DNA of 64,000 bases, taken from positions 248,001 through 312,000 of the forward strand of contig NZ_JPXI01000033.1 of assembly GCF_000740675.1 (NCBI RefSeq), in the 5' to 3' direction. This DNA comes from Massilia sp. BSC265 (GTDB lineage: Bacteria; Pseudomonadota; Gammaproteobacteria; Burkholderiales; Burkholderiaceae_D). Positions 54,131-63,139 of this stretch are shown one piece after another (the first letter of the stretch is position 1; every line of letters starts with the position of its first letter). A program made the position numbers and the translations under genes. The notes beneath the pieces were generated by a model. The model ran no database searches. It worked only from the letters and a program-made list of their open reading frames with translations, and had not been told where the DNA came from.

Positions 54131-54861
54131 ACGAGCCCCCGCAGCAGTTCCAGCTGTGCCTTGTGGGTCAGGTCGATCTGCAGTGGCGTGATCGACACGC
54201 AGCCCTGCGCGGTGGTATGGAAATCCGTGCCATCGCCCGCATCGCGGCAGGCACCGGGCGCGCCGATCCAGAAGATCTCGCGGCCGCGCGGATCCTGCGA
54301 GCGGATGACCGGCTCGGCCTGGTGGCGGCGGCCGAGGCGCGACGGCGTCAGCGGACCGATCTGCTCGTAGGGCAGGTTCGGGATGTTCACGTTGAACAGG
54401 AAGGGCAGTTCGAGCTTGTCGAAGCGGCGCTCGACGATCTCGCGCGCCACCCTGGCCGCGGCATCGACATGCGCCCAGCCCGGGTTCACCTGCGAGAAGG
54501 CAATTGCCGGAATGCCGAACAGGTAAGCTTCGGTGGCGGCGGCGACGGTCCCGGAATACAGGGTGTCGTCGCCCATGTTCTGGCCGTTGTTGATGCCGGA
54601 AACGACCAGATCGGGCGGCGCATCCCCCATCGCGGTGAGGGCGATGTGGACGCAATCGGTCGGCGTGCCATTGACAAAATGAAAGCCATTGGCGGCTTTC
54701 GTGACCGTCAGCGGGCGGTCCAGCGTCAACGAATTCGACGCACCCGAGCGGTTGCTGTCGGGTGCGACCACCACGATGTCCGCGATCGCGGACAAGGCAT
54801 CGGCCAGCGCACTGATACCAGGCGCCAGGTAGCCGTCGTCGTTACTGATAAGAATTCGCAT
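54127..54861 (-). CDS. surE: 5'/3'-nucleotidase SurE
   Basis: A 244-residue metal-dependent nucleotidase (also acts on short polyphosphate) linked to stationary-phase survival. The N-terminal metal site is [16 protein letters not shown] (N7, D8, D9), followed by [16 protein letters not shown] and [21 protein letters not shown]. Translation starts at ATG 54861; upstream in-frame sequence to 54963 is unlike the family. First gene of the surE-pcm-nlpD-rpoS series, and overlaps pcm by 4 bp. Confidence 0.97.
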   Translation of the reverse strand: MRILISNDDGYLAPGISALADALSAIADIVVVAPDSNRSGASNSLTLDRPLTVTKAANGFHFVNGTPTDCVHIALTAMGDAPPDLVVSGINNGQNMGDDTLYSGTVAAATEAYLFGIPAIAFSQVNPGWAHVDAAARVAREIVERRFDKLELPFLFNVNIPNLPYEQIGPLTPSRLGRRHQAEPVIRSQDPRGREIFWIGAPGACRDAGDGTDFHTTAQGCVSITPLQIDLTHKAQLELLRGLV

Positions 54862-54999
54862 GCCAGCGATTTTACCTGAAGCAACGCCCGGATCGCTCGT
54901 CGGTAACGCGTTTTTTGTTTCCGTGAGGAGACTTTTCCTGTCATGGAATAGCCATCTTGCCAACGATTTTTGTCGCTATTGCACCGAGATTTGCCGCCA

Positions 55000-57108
55000 T
55001 CACAATACCGGCAGTTTGTCGCGCCTCGCCCGGACAAGGGCCCCCTCCAGCGAGGACACCAGATCCTTGTTGAGCGCCAGCGCCGCGTCCTTGTCTCCCT
55101 CCTGCAGGTAGACCTGCTCGATCATCGCCGCCACGCGCTGGCGTAGCGGAAGTGCCACACTCAGCCATTGCACCGACTGGCGCATGCTGTCGGCCAGCGC
55201 ACGTGCCTCCATCCGGCTGTCCTGCTCGATCAGGGCCTTCAGTTGCGCGCACTGTTGCTGCAGGCTGTCGATGGCATGGTGCTCGTCCGGATGGGTGCCG
55301 CCGGGCTCGGCCTCGCGGAGCGGCGCAGGCGACGCCCGTAGGCTGCGCACGGCAGCCATGTCGCCCTGGGCCGCGAGGATCTTGGCCAGCGCCTCGCGCA
55401 CGGGCACCGTCGGCAAGGCATGGGCGCCATCGTAGCGCTCGCGCACGCGCAGCACGGCTTCGAGCAGCCGCCGCGCATTGCCGAGGTCGCCCATTTCGCC
55501 AAGCAGCTGGCCCAGCCGCTGTCCGCAGCGCAGCGTGTCCTCGTGCTCGGCACCCTGCACGCGGCGCCGGCCTTCGAATACGCGCTCGAACAGCAGCCGC
55601 GCCCGGCCGTTCTCGTGCTGCCGGCCGAGGGTGACGGCGAGATCTTCGAGGCTGTCGAGCGTGGCGGGGTGGGCATCTCCCCACAGGCGCTCGCAGGTGG
55701 AGACCACCTGCTCGTGCAGCGCCAGCGCCCGCTCGCCCTCACCCTGCCGGCCGAGCACGGACGCCAGGCACGAGCGTGCCGCCAGCGTTTCGGGATGGTC
55801 CGCTCCCAGCACGCTGGCGCACAGCTGGGCCTGCTGCTCGAAGCGCTGGCGCGCATCGTCCAGCCTGCCGCCGGCCAGGTCCACTGCTCCCAGCGCGACA
55901 TGGGTGGCACGGGTGTCCGCGTGGTCTTCACCCAAGGCGGCGCTGCGCAATGCCAGGCTCTCGCGCAACAGCTCGCGCGCTTCGTTGACGCGCCCTTCTT
56001 CCCTGCACAGCTCGGCGAGCCGCGCCAGGCAGGCGGCCAGCCGCGCGCCAGCGGCCTCGCCTTCCTGGACGCGCACGCGTGCAAGCGAGGCGCGCAGGCG
56101 CACTTCGGCCAGCGATTGCCAGGGGAAGCATCCCTCGGCGAACCACGTCAGCAGGCAGGAAGCCGGATGCGCCAGCGCGGCGTGCCCGGGGCCTGCGATC
56201 GCGAGGGCTTCGCACACCGGCAGCTGGACCTCGTCGAACCAGCTTTCCAGCCGCAGCCAGCCGACGCCGTAGCTGCCGCGCAGCAGCGTTTCGAGACGCT
56301 GCTGGTAGCCGGCCAGGCCCTCGGCGGGATCGCCGCGGCGCCAGCGTTGGCCGGTGTCGCTGCGCGCCCCGTCGGCGCTGCACGCCACCGGATAGACCAG
56401 CAGCGGGCGCTGTTCGTCCTCATGGGTGCAGCGGTACTCGATGGCCCGGCTCACCACACCCTCGAGCCCGTCGATACTCCCGGCGGCGGGGGTGAACAGG
56501 CCGATCAGCCGATCGGGCACGAGGGCCGTGCAGGCGCTGACGCTGGAAGAGCGGCCGGCCCCGCTGGCGACCAGCACGTGGCGGAAATGGCGGGCCAGGC
56601 GGGTCGCGAAGCGGCGCAGCAGCGCCGGGCAGGCATCGAACAATGCCACCCAGTCGAGGCGTTCGGCACGTTCGGCATAGTCTTCATCGAAACGGCCGGC
56701 CCGCATCAGGTACAGCGGGCGGCGGCCATGCACGCGCTGCACGTAGGGCCGCCAGTCGACGGCGTCGAGCACGGAATCAGCCAACTGAGCGGCAAGCTCG
56801 CCGCCGCCATCGTCGCGTGCGATACGGCGCCGCCGCAACTCCCCGAGCAGCGCGCCGGCAAAGTCCACCAGGCCGGGGAGGCAGTCGTCGTCCGCGGCAT
56901 CGGGCCGCTGGCCGAAATAGCCGTGCAGCGACGGCGAAGCGAGGTCCCAATCGATCGCCAGCACGGGCGCCCCGTCCGCGTCCCCGGCCAGCTGCTGCGC
57001 CATGGCGGCCAGCAGGCCGTTGCGGGCGGGGCCGCCTTCATAGGCATACAGGGTGGTCACCTGGCCGGGACTGTCCAGTGTGTCAAGCGTAGAGCGATTC
57101 TGTTCCAT
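55000..57108 (-). CDS. Large TPR protein with degenerate KGGVGR-type (ParA-like) ATPase domain
   Basis: A 702-residue protein, second gene of a TIR operon (11 bp behind the TIR gene). Residues ~15-360 match the architecture of KGGVGR-type P-loop proteins: a TTLYAYEGG strand, then VLAIDWDLASPSLHGYF. However the P-loop reads EGGPARNG (24-31), with the signature Lys and Thr lost, and the downstream block normally IDSRTG reads VASGAG. Residues ~395-640 contain about five kinesin-light-chain-like TPRs (GEDHADTRATHVALGAVDLA, GADHPETLAARSCLASVLG, GDAHPATLDSLEDLAVTLG). The C-terminus is helical. ATG 57108 is used since the frame further upstream runs antiphase through the TIR gene. Such TIR/ATPase-TPR pairs are found near defence-type or peptide-maturation (Fxs) loci; function here is unknown. 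Confidence 0.75.
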   Translation of the reverse strand: MEQNRSTLDTLDSPGQVTTLYAYEGGPARNGLLAAMAQQLAGDADGAPVLAIDWDLASPSLHGYFGQRPDAADDDCLPGLVDFAGALLGELRRRRIARDDGGGELAAQLADSVLDAVDWRPYVQRVHGRRPLYLMRAGRFDEDYAERAERLDWVALFDACPALLRRFATRLARHFRHVLVASGAGRSSSVSACTALVPDRLIGLFTPAAGSIDGLEGVVSRAIEYRCTHEDEQRPLLVYPVACSADGARSDTGQRWRRGDPAEGLAGYQQRLETLLRGSYGVGWLRLESWFDEVQLPVCEALAIAGPGHAALAHPASCLLTWFAEGCFPWQSLAEVRLRASLARVRVQEGEAAGARLAACLARLAELCREEGRVNEARELLRESLALRSAALGEDHADTRATHVALGAVDLAGGRLDDARQRFEQQAQLCASVLGADHPETLAARSCLASVLGRQGEGERALALHEQVVSTCERLWGDAHPATLDSLEDLAVTLGRQHENGRARLLFERVFEGRRRVQGAEHEDTLRCGQRLGQLLGEMGDLGNARRLLEAVLRVRERYDGAHALPTVPVREALAKILAAQGDMAAVRSLRASPAPLREAEPGGTHPDEHHAIDSLQQQCAQLKALIEQDSRMEARALADSMRQSVQWLSVALPLRQRVAAMIEQVYLQEGDKDAALALNKDLVSSLEGALVRARRDKLPVL

Positions 57109-57119
57109 GCGACTCCTCG

Positions 57120-57728
57120 TTATTTTTTTGGGAAAGTCAGGCTTGGCATCGCGCGCCATTCTGGTGGGACATCGGGGAGCACGAATTGGTTGCAGTCGTG
57201 CCCGGGTGGCGTATGCTTTTTTTGTTCCTGATAATGCCTGGCGATGCGCTGGACCATCTTGCCGATGTCGGGCAGGAAGTCCGGGTTGGATTTGAGGTCG
57301 CTTGTCGCCATGGTGAAATGCGAAAAGTCGACGTAGAAGGTGTTCTCGGTAATTTCCGGCGGCAGCGATTCGGGATGCCGCGTCATGATCACCGGGATGA
57401 TCAGGCGGCTCGGCAGTTCGTACCAGCCCGCGCGTTCGCGCTCGAGCAGGCGCATGGCGGCGTACTCGCGCCGCGTATAGGCATGCGCCTCGTACTTGGG
57501 TGTGTAGATGAGGATCATGCAAACGCTCTCGCACATCGCGCGCGCGATCTTGCGGTCGAGGTCGTCGCCGCCACCCAGTTGTTCGGTGTCGATGAACAGT
57601 TCGTCTTCGTTGTCGAAGTGTGGTTCGAGATAGCAGCGTAACGCGTCGGCCAAGGCTTCCTTGAACCGTTTCATCAGGTCGTGCCTGCCGTGTGCGTAGC
57701 TGAAAAAACACCCGTAACGGATTGCCAT
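57120..57728 (-). CDS. TIR-domain protein
   Basis: A 202-residue protein with a TIR fold across residues 3-~150: GCFFSYAHGRHD (box 1), DELFIDTEQLGGGDDLDRKIARAM (box 2 region), ILIYTPKYEAHAY and TRREYAAM. E88 in TRREY is at the position of the catalytic Glu in TIR NADases, so enzymatic activity is possible. The C-terminus has a ~50-residue tail (YQEQKKHTPPGHD) with Pro residues. It is the first gene of a two-gene operon with the TPR/ATPase-like protein. Its start is 199 bp from the divergent oxidoreductase gene; that gap contains no other gene. The TIR/NADase activity is inferred. Confidence 0.82.
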   Translation of the reverse strand: MAIRYGCFFSYAHGRHDLMKRFKEALADALRCYLEPHFDNEDELFIDTEQLGGGDDLDRKIARAMCESVCMILIYTPKYEAHAYTRREYAAMRLLERERAGWYELPSRLIIPVIMTRHPESLPPEITENTFYVDFSHFTMATSDLKSNPDFLPDIGKMVQRIARHYQEQKKHTPPGHDCNQFVLPDVPPEWRAMPSLTFPKK

Positions 57729-57927
57729 TGCCTGCCCCCCATTTCAATGCGCCAAGCCGGTTTCCTTCGACTCTAGCGTCACCGACCTCGGCCACTTTGC
57801 GTGCACACAAGCGTGCTGGCGGGCTCGACAGCATCCTTCGAAAGTAGCGTGGAATGCACCTTCAGGCATAATGCCGCCGATTGATGCAGGTGTCCTGGAA
57901 AGAAGTGTTTGACGTAAAGGAGAGGAA

Positions 57928-58902
57928 ATGAAAGCGGTACGTTGCAAGGATTGGGGTCCGATCGACCAGCTCGTGATCGAAGACTTGCCCGAACTGGTGC
58001 CGGGCGCGGGCGAAGTCGTGGTCGACGTGAACGCGGCCGGCGTCAATTTTCCTGACGTGCTGACAGTGCAGGGCAAGTACCAGGTGCGGCCCGCGCTGCC
58101 CTTCACGCCGGGGAACGAATTCGCCGGCACGGTGCGCGCCGTCGGCGCAGGCGTCAGCGGCTACGCGCCGGGCCAACGGGTGATCGGCTTCACTCGCACG
58201 GGGGCCTTCGCCGAGCAGGCGCTGGCCCCTAGCGAATCCCTGATGCCGATGCCGCCCGGCATGGACTTCGACACCGCCGCCGCGATCACCCTCACCTACG
58301 GCACCTCGCACCACGCGGTGGTGGACCGCGCCGCCCTGCAGCCGGGCGAGACCATGCTGGTGCTGGGTGCGGCCGGCGGCGTCGGGCTGGCGGCGATCGA
58401 GATCGGCAAGGCCCTGGGCGCGCGCGTGATTGCTGCGGCCTCGAGCGACGAGAAACTGGCGATCTGCCGCGAACACGGTGCGGATGCCGTGATCAACTAC
58501 GAAAAGGAAGACCTGCGCGAGGCGCTGAAGGCGGCGACCGATGGGCGCGGACCGGACGTGATCTACGACCCGGTGGGCGGCAAGTACAGCGAGCCGGCAC
58601 TGCGTTCGATCGCCTGGCGCGGGCGGCACCTGGTGGTAGGCTTTGCGGCCGGCGAGATCCCGAAGCTGCCCTGGAACCTGATGCTGCTGAAAGGCGCCTC
58701 GGTGGTGGGCGTGTTCTGGGGCGATTTTGTCCGCAAGGAGCCGGCCGCGAACCTGGCCGCGATGCGGCAGATGCTGGGGTGGATGGCGGAAGGTAAATTG
58801 AAGCCGCTGGTGTCGGCGCGTTACAAACTGGAAGATACGGCGCGGGCCTTGAACGACATGGCGGCGCGGAAGGTGACGGGCAAGGTCGTTATCTGCCCGT
58901 AA
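57928..58902 (+). CDS. NADPH:quinone oxidoreductase family protein (zinc-independent MDR)
   Basis: A 324-residue medium-chain dehydrogenase/reductase. It has the QOR-type NFPDVLTVQGKYQVRPALPFTPGNEFAG, no structural or catalytic zinc ligands, the NADPH motif GAAGGVGLAAIEIGKALGARV and GRHLVVGFAAGEIPKLPWNLMLLKG typical of acryloyl/quinone reductase-like members. It stands alone on the plus strand with GGAG in its leader. Substrate is uncertain (quinones or enoyl compounds). A repeat element starts 19 bp after its stop. Confidence 0.9.
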   Translation: MKAVRCKDWGPIDQLVIEDLPELVPGAGEVVVDVNAAGVNFPDVLTVQGKYQVRPALPFTPGNEFAGTVRAVGAGVSGYAPGQRVIGFTRTGAFAEQALAPSESLMPMPPGMDFDTAAAITLTYGTSHHAVVDRAALQPGETMLVLGAAGGVGLAAIEIGKALGARVIAAASSDEKLAICREHGADAVINYEKEDLREALKAATDGRGPDVIYDPVGGKYSEPALRSIAWRGRHLVVGFAAGEIPKLPWNLMLLKGASVVGVFWGDFVRKEPAANLAAMRQMLGWMAEGKLKPLVSARYKLEDTARALNDMAARKVTGKVVICP

Positions 58903-58920
58903 CGGATGTGCATCGGATTT

Positions 58921-59054
58921 GTAGGGTGGGCGGCTTGTGATCTGGTCCACTGGACCAGATCACCCCACGCGCTGATAGTTTGCGGCAAGATCATCCGGCG
59001 CGAAAACGAAGCCGGTAACGATCACCGCGTGGGCGGGAGACCCGCCCACCCTAC
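58921..59054. repeat. GTAGGGTGGGC inverted-repeat element, copy 4 (134 bp)
   Basis: It starts GTAGGGTGGGCGGC and ends CCCGCCCACCCTAC. A palindrome GATCTGGTCCACTGGACCAGATC-like core (arms GATCTGGTCC and GGACCAGATC) sits near the left end, counterpart of CAGTCCACTGGACTG near the right end of copy 1, so the two copies are in opposite orientation. The inner pair CCCACGCGCTGAT / ATCACCGCGTGGGC is shared. The right end overlaps the dinG stop (TAG = complement of 59051-59053). Confidence 0.92.
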
Positions 59055-61135
59055 GCGTTCAAATCCGCCGCGTCGGCGATGGTCCCCGGCTGGAAGAACT
59101 CGATCACATCCGCCTGCACCCGCGTGCGCTTGAACGGCGGCAGGCTCTGCCAGATGCGCCGTCCATACGGCTTGGTAATGATGCGCGGGTCGCAGATCAT
59201 CAGGACGCCCCGGTCGTCCACGTCGCGGATCAGGCGCCCCGCGCCCTGCTTGAGCGTGATGATCGCCTCCGGCAGCTGGTGGTGCATGAAGCCGTTCAGC
59301 CCCTGCTTTTCCATGACCTCGATGCGCGCCGCCAGTACCGGATCGTCCGGCGGGGCGAAGGGCAGCTTGTCGATGATGACCAGCGAGAGCGCGTCGCCGC
59401 GCACGTCCACGCCCTCCCAGAAGCTCTGGCTGCCCACCAGCACGGCATTGCCGGCATTGCGGAAGGAATCGAGCAGCTCGGTACGCCCGCGTTCCCCCTG
59501 CACGAAGAGCGGGAAGTCCAGCCCGCGCGCGGCGAACTCTTCGCGCAGGCGCTCGGCCACCTTGTTGACGGCGCGGATCGTGGTGCACAGGAAGAAGGTG
59601 CGTCCGCCCGCCGCTTCGATCACCGGCAGCGCGATGTCGACGCAGGCATCGGTGTACTGGAAGGAATTCGGCTCCGGCAGCCCGGTCGGCACGTACAGGA
59701 TGCCCTGCTCGCCATAATTGAACGGACTCGGCCAAGTCATGGCCGGCTCGCCCGTCAGGCCCATCTGGTCGGAGAAATGCTTGAAGTCGTTCTTCACCGC
59801 CAGCGTCGCCGAGGTGAAGATCCAGCTGCGCGGCGTGCCTTCGCGCTGGCCCGAGAAAATCGGGGCGATCGACAGCGGCGTCTTGTGCAGCTGCAGCGAG
59901 GAATTGAAGGCTTCGACCCACAACACGGCGTCATCGCCCGCCACCGCCTTGCCTTTCTTGGTATCCGGCTTCCACGCATCGAAGGATGCGCTGAGCTCGT
60001 GCGCACGCAGTCGACAGGCCTCGATCGTCTCGGCGCGGGCCGAATGTTCTTCCAGCACGGTGATCATGCCGGACAGTTCTTCTTTCAGCTTTTCCAGCGC
60101 CGGGAAGAAGGCCGAGGTCGGCAGGATCTGCGGCAGCGACAGGCGGGTGCCGCCTTCCGGGAAGGTCAGGCGCAGGTCGCGCGCCGCCTTCTCGACGACC
60201 GTGACGACCTTGGCCCAGTCGGGGCCGCGCGCATGCGCCAGTCCTTCGGCCAGCACGTCGCGGCACAGCTCCAGCACCTGCGAGGTGGAGACCGACTGGC
60301 CGAAGAACAGCGTCGCGGTGTCCGGCAACTGGTGCGCCTCGTCGAAGATGATGGTGTTGGCCGAGGGCAGCAGTTCGGCCACGCCGGTGTCCTTCAGGGC
60401 CACGTCGGCGAAGAACAGGTGGTGGTTGACCACGACCACGTCGGCCTGCTGGGCCTCCCTGCGCGCCTTCATGACGAAGCAGTCCTGGTAGTACTGGCAC
60501 TCGGCGCCCATGCAGCTGTCGCGGGTCGACGTGACGAGGTTCCAGACCGTGGCGTTTTCCGGCACCTTGGCCAGCTCGGCCTTGTCGCCCGAGTTGGTCA
60601 TCTTGATGAAGCGCGAGATCTCGCGCAGGTGGCCGACGTCGTCGCGCGAGGTCAAGCGTCCGTTGTTCAGCGTGCGTTCCAGGTGGAAATGGCAGACGTA
60701 GTTCGAGCGTCCCTTGAGCAGGGCCACCGACACCGGCGCGCGCAGCGCGGCGCGGATGGTCGGGATGTCGCGCAGGAACAGCTGGTCCTGCAGGTTCTTG
60801 GTGCCGGTCGAGATGATGGTCTTGCCGCCCCACAGCAGGGCCGGGACGAGGTAGGCGAAGGTCTTGCCGGTGCCGGTGCCGGCCTCGGCCATCAGCACCT
60901 TCTGATCGGCTATCGCCGCCGCGATGGCCTTGGCCATTTCGGTCTGGGACTTGCGCGGCTTGAAGGTGCCGACCGCAGGCGCAAGCGGGCCGCCCGGACC
61001 GAACAAGCGGTCGAGCTCTTCGTCGTATTTACCCGGACTAACACCGGCCGGAAGCACGTCGCCCTGCGGCACCGCGCCCGCCGGCTCGGCGGTAACACCG
61101 GAGTCCGCAATCGATGCGGGGAGATGGTCGGTCAA
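59051..61135 (-). CDS. dinG: DinG/YoaA-type ATP-dependent DNA helicase
   Basis: A 694-residue XPD-like superfamily 2 helicase. P-loop AEAGTGTGKT (ending at residue 92), IISTGTKNLQDQLF (motif Ia), four cysteines for a [4Fe-4S] cluster in YVCHFHLERT, SCMGAECQYYQDCF, the DEAH box IIFDEAHQLPD, VGSQSFWEGVDVRGD and the motif VI segment IITLKQGAGRLIRD. Length, cluster and motifs match the YoaA/DinG branch that resolves R-loops or damaged forks. Its stop codon lies in a repeat element. It is preceded by a small DUF465 gene, 26 bp upstream. Confidence 0.95.
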   Translation of the reverse strand: MTDHLPASIADSGVTAEPAGAVPQGDVLPAGVSPGKYDEELDRLFGPGGPLAPAVGTFKPRKSQTEMAKAIAAAIADQKVLMAEAGTGTGKTFAYLVPALLWGGKTIISTGTKNLQDQLFLRDIPTIRAALRAPVSVALLKGRSNYVCHFHLERTLNNGRLTSRDDVGHLREISRFIKMTNSGDKAELAKVPENATVWNLVTSTRDSCMGAECQYYQDCFVMKARREAQQADVVVVNHHLFFADVALKDTGVAELLPSANTIIFDEAHQLPDTATLFFGQSVSTSQVLELCRDVLAEGLAHARGPDWAKVVTVVEKAARDLRLTFPEGGTRLSLPQILPTSAFFPALEKLKEELSGMITVLEEHSARAETIEACRLRAHELSASFDAWKPDTKKGKAVAGDDAVLWVEAFNSSLQLHKTPLSIAPIFSGQREGTPRSWIFTSATLAVKNDFKHFSDQMGLTGEPAMTWPSPFNYGEQGILYVPTGLPEPNSFQYTDACVDIALPVIEAAGGRTFFLCTTIRAVNKVAERLREEFAARGLDFPLFVQGERGRTELLDSFRNAGNAVLVGSQSFWEGVDVRGDALSLVIIDKLPFAPPDDPVLAARIEVMEKQGLNGFMHHQLPEAIITLKQGAGRLIRDVDDRGVLMICDPRIITKPYGRRIWQSLPPFKRTRVQADVIEFFQPGTIADAADLNA

Positions 61136-61161
61136 AATATGTTGTTTCTTTGAGGCCTGGG

Positions 61162-61362
61162 TCAGGCTGGAATATCGGGCACCAGCTGCATCTTCAGCAG
61201 CGTAATATGATCCTTGAGCTGCAGCTTACGCTTCTTCAAACGGCGCAACTGGAGCTGGTCGGCATGGCCGTCCGCGGAGAGCATCGAAATGACGGCATCG
61301 AGGTCGCGGTGCTCCACGTCGAGTTCAATGATGCGGCGCTGGATGTCCTGGACGTCGGTCAT
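61162..61362 (-). CDS. DUF465 (YdcH-type) small protein
   Basis: A 66-residue, almost fully helical protein. VQDIQRRIIELDVEHRDLDAVI and LKKRKLQLKDHITLL are the two halves of the DUF465 helical hairpin. Members are highly expressed in some bacteria and have no known biochemical activity. It directly precedes dinG in the same orientation. Confidence 0.85.
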   Translation of the reverse strand: MTDVQDIQRRIIELDVEHRDLDAVISMLSADGHADQLQLRRLKKRKLQLKDHITLLKMQLVPDIPA

Positions 61363-61566
61363 GATGGCTGTTCCAAACAGTTCTGTACAAAGCGTTTGCG
61401 GGGGCTGGGGTAGTGGCGCCGGCGGTGCACGGCAGCGTGGCGATGCTAGCCAATCGCGGCCGCTTGTGTTCGGCTTGCAACGCCACGGCTTCTCGGTGCA
61501 TAGTTTAATCTACGCTGAGGTTGCCGCCAACAAAGATTGGCGCAGGCGCTACGGAATTAAGGGTTT

Positions 61567-62373
61567 ATGACAACATACAAGATCGAAGCGGGAACCGCGC
61601 AACACATCGGGAACCGCCCGCAGCAGAACGACCGCGTCGTCCTGCTGACCGGCGCCCGCGCGCCCGGTTATGTGCTGGCCGTGCTGTCGGACGGCATCGC
61701 CGGCGCTGCAGGGGCGGACCAGGTGCTGCACACGGCGCGCCAGGTCTTCGACGAATTCAAGCCGGGCGACCGTCCCAGCCTGGAACGGCTCGCCCAGCTG
61801 CTGCGGGACATCGTCAGCGAGACCCATCTCGTGATGAAGATGAATGCCGTCATGGGTGGGGCAAGCGAAGGGACCGAGGCGCATGCGAGCTTCGTCGGCC
61901 TGGTATTGACGCCGCACGGCGAGGCCGTGTGGGGCCATGTGGGCGACTCGCGGCTGTACCACTTCAAGGACGCCAAGTGCCTGGCGCGCACCAGTGATGC
62001 GGTCTATGTACAGCACCTGATGTCGAGCGACAAGCTGCCGGAGGAAGCGGCGAAGAACCACCGCAGGTCCAGGCTGCTGCTCAACGTCATGGGCAACAGC
62101 CGCAAGCAACCCTTCGTGACGATCGGCAGCCACAGCGGGCTGGCGGCGGGGGACGTGTTCCTGCTGGCATCGGATGGCTTATGGCATTTCTTCACGGATG
62201 CAGAACTGGCAACGGCTACCAGCAAGGCCACGCCGCGGCAGGCATCGGAAATGCTGATCAACAAGGCGCAGGAGCGCTCGCAGGGCAAGGGGGGGAACTG
62301 CTCGATGGCAATCGTGAAGTTGGTGAAACCGGCGCAGGATGGATTCTCAGGGAAAATCGGGCGGATTGTCTGA
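61567..62373 (+). CDS. PP2C-family (PPM) protein phosphatase
   Basis: A 268-residue Ser/Thr phosphatase of the bacterial Stp type. Motifs in order: GNRPQQNDRV, VLSDGIAG (first metal Asp), VGDSRLYHF and FLLASDGLWHF with GKGGNCSMAIVKL near the C-terminus. The acidic metal ligands are mostly present; the GDG-type motif reads SDGIAG. No partner Ser/Thr kinase gene is adjacent. It starts 204 bp after the divergent DUF465 gene. Confidence 0.88.
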   Translation: MTTYKIEAGTAQHIGNRPQQNDRVVLLTGARAPGYVLAVLSDGIAGAAGADQVLHTARQVFDEFKPGDRPSLERLAQLLRDIVSETHLVMKMNAVMGGASEGTEAHASFVGLVLTPHGEAVWGHVGDSRLYHFKDAKCLARTSDAVYVQHLMSSDKLPEEAAKNHRRSRLLLNVMGNSRKQPFVTIGSHSGLAAGDVFLLASDGLWHFFTDAELATATSKATPRQASEMLINKAQERSQGKGGNCSMAIVKLVKPAQDGFSGKIGRIV

Positions 62374-62436
62374 ACGCCACCTTGCCGCCCTGGCACAGGA
62401 AGCCGGGCGTCACACAGACGCCCGTCGAGCCACTTC

Positions 62437-63126
62437 CTACTTCCCCGCCGGCGCCGACTTCGCCTTCTCTTCCTGCGCCTTGCGCGCCGCAGCCTTCGCC
62501 TCACGCTCGGCCACGCGCTCCGCGACTTCCTTCTGCTTCTGCTCCGCCTTGCGCTTGCGCTCCTCGTAGGCGCGCACGTTCGCCGCCGTCTTCGCAGCTT
62601 CCTGGGGCGCCCGGGCCGCCTCTTCCTTCGCCTTGGCATTGCGGCGCGCCATGCGCGACGCGGCCGGCGACGGGCGGGGTGGCGGCAGCGCCGTCGTTTC
62701 GCGCGGCGGCGGTGGCGGCTCGGCCGCCAGGCGCGCCTCCTCGGCCTTGTACTCGGCGTCCGCGGCGGCGATCTCGCGGTCGCGTTCCTCGACCTTCACG
62801 CGGCGCTTGAAGCGCTCCGCTTCGATCTCGACGTTGCGCTGCGCGACCAGGGCGACACGGCGGCGCTCTTTCGCTTCGTCCAGGCAGTGATTGACAAAGA
62901 ATTTCTCGTAGCAGACCGCTTCCCGTTCAGCGTAGCGCGCTTCGATCGCGGCGCGCTCGGCGGCAACCGCAGCCAGGCGCTGGTCGGCCTGTGCCACCGA
63001 GGTAGTCGGGTCGACCGATTCCACCGAAGGGCCCGGCTCGACGCTGGCGCAGGCGGAAAGCAGCACTGCGACCACGGCCGCACAGAGGACGCGCTGGCCT
63101 GCACGAAAAATAGGGTGACTCGTCAT
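62437..63126 (-). CDS. Hypothetical coiled-coil lipoprotein
   Basis: A 229-residue exported lipoprotein (signal peptide with lipobox LLSAC, C26). The mature chain is nearly all charged helix: repeats of Ala/Glu/Arg/Lys (QRLAAVAAERAAIEARYAER and the AKAAARKAQEEKAK tail), with two cysteines around CYEKFFVNHCLDEAKERRR (about residues 72-81) and a Pro-rich break APPPPPRETT-like. ATG 63126 is used; an upstream frame to 63204 lacks a signal peptide. No family recognised. It is convergent with the phosphatase, with 63 bp between. Confidence 0.7.
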   Translation of the reverse strand: MTSHPIFRAGQRVLCAAVVAVLLSACASVEPGPSVESVDPTTSVAQADQRLAAVAAERAAIEARYAEREAVCYEKFFVNHCLDEAKERRRVALVAQRNVEIEAERFKRRVKVEERDREIAAADAEYKAEEARLAAEPPPPPRETTALPPPRPSPAASRMARRNAKAKEEAARAPQEAAKTAANVRAYEERKRKAEQKQKEVAERVAEREAKAAARKAQEEKAKSAPAGK

Positions 63127-63139
63127 GATGTCCTTTCGT

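Noticed and set aside
57109..57834. N-terminal extension of the TPR protein gene through the TIR gene
   Set aside because: The extension is the TIR gene read in another frame and has no homology; ATG 57108 has the expected domain start.
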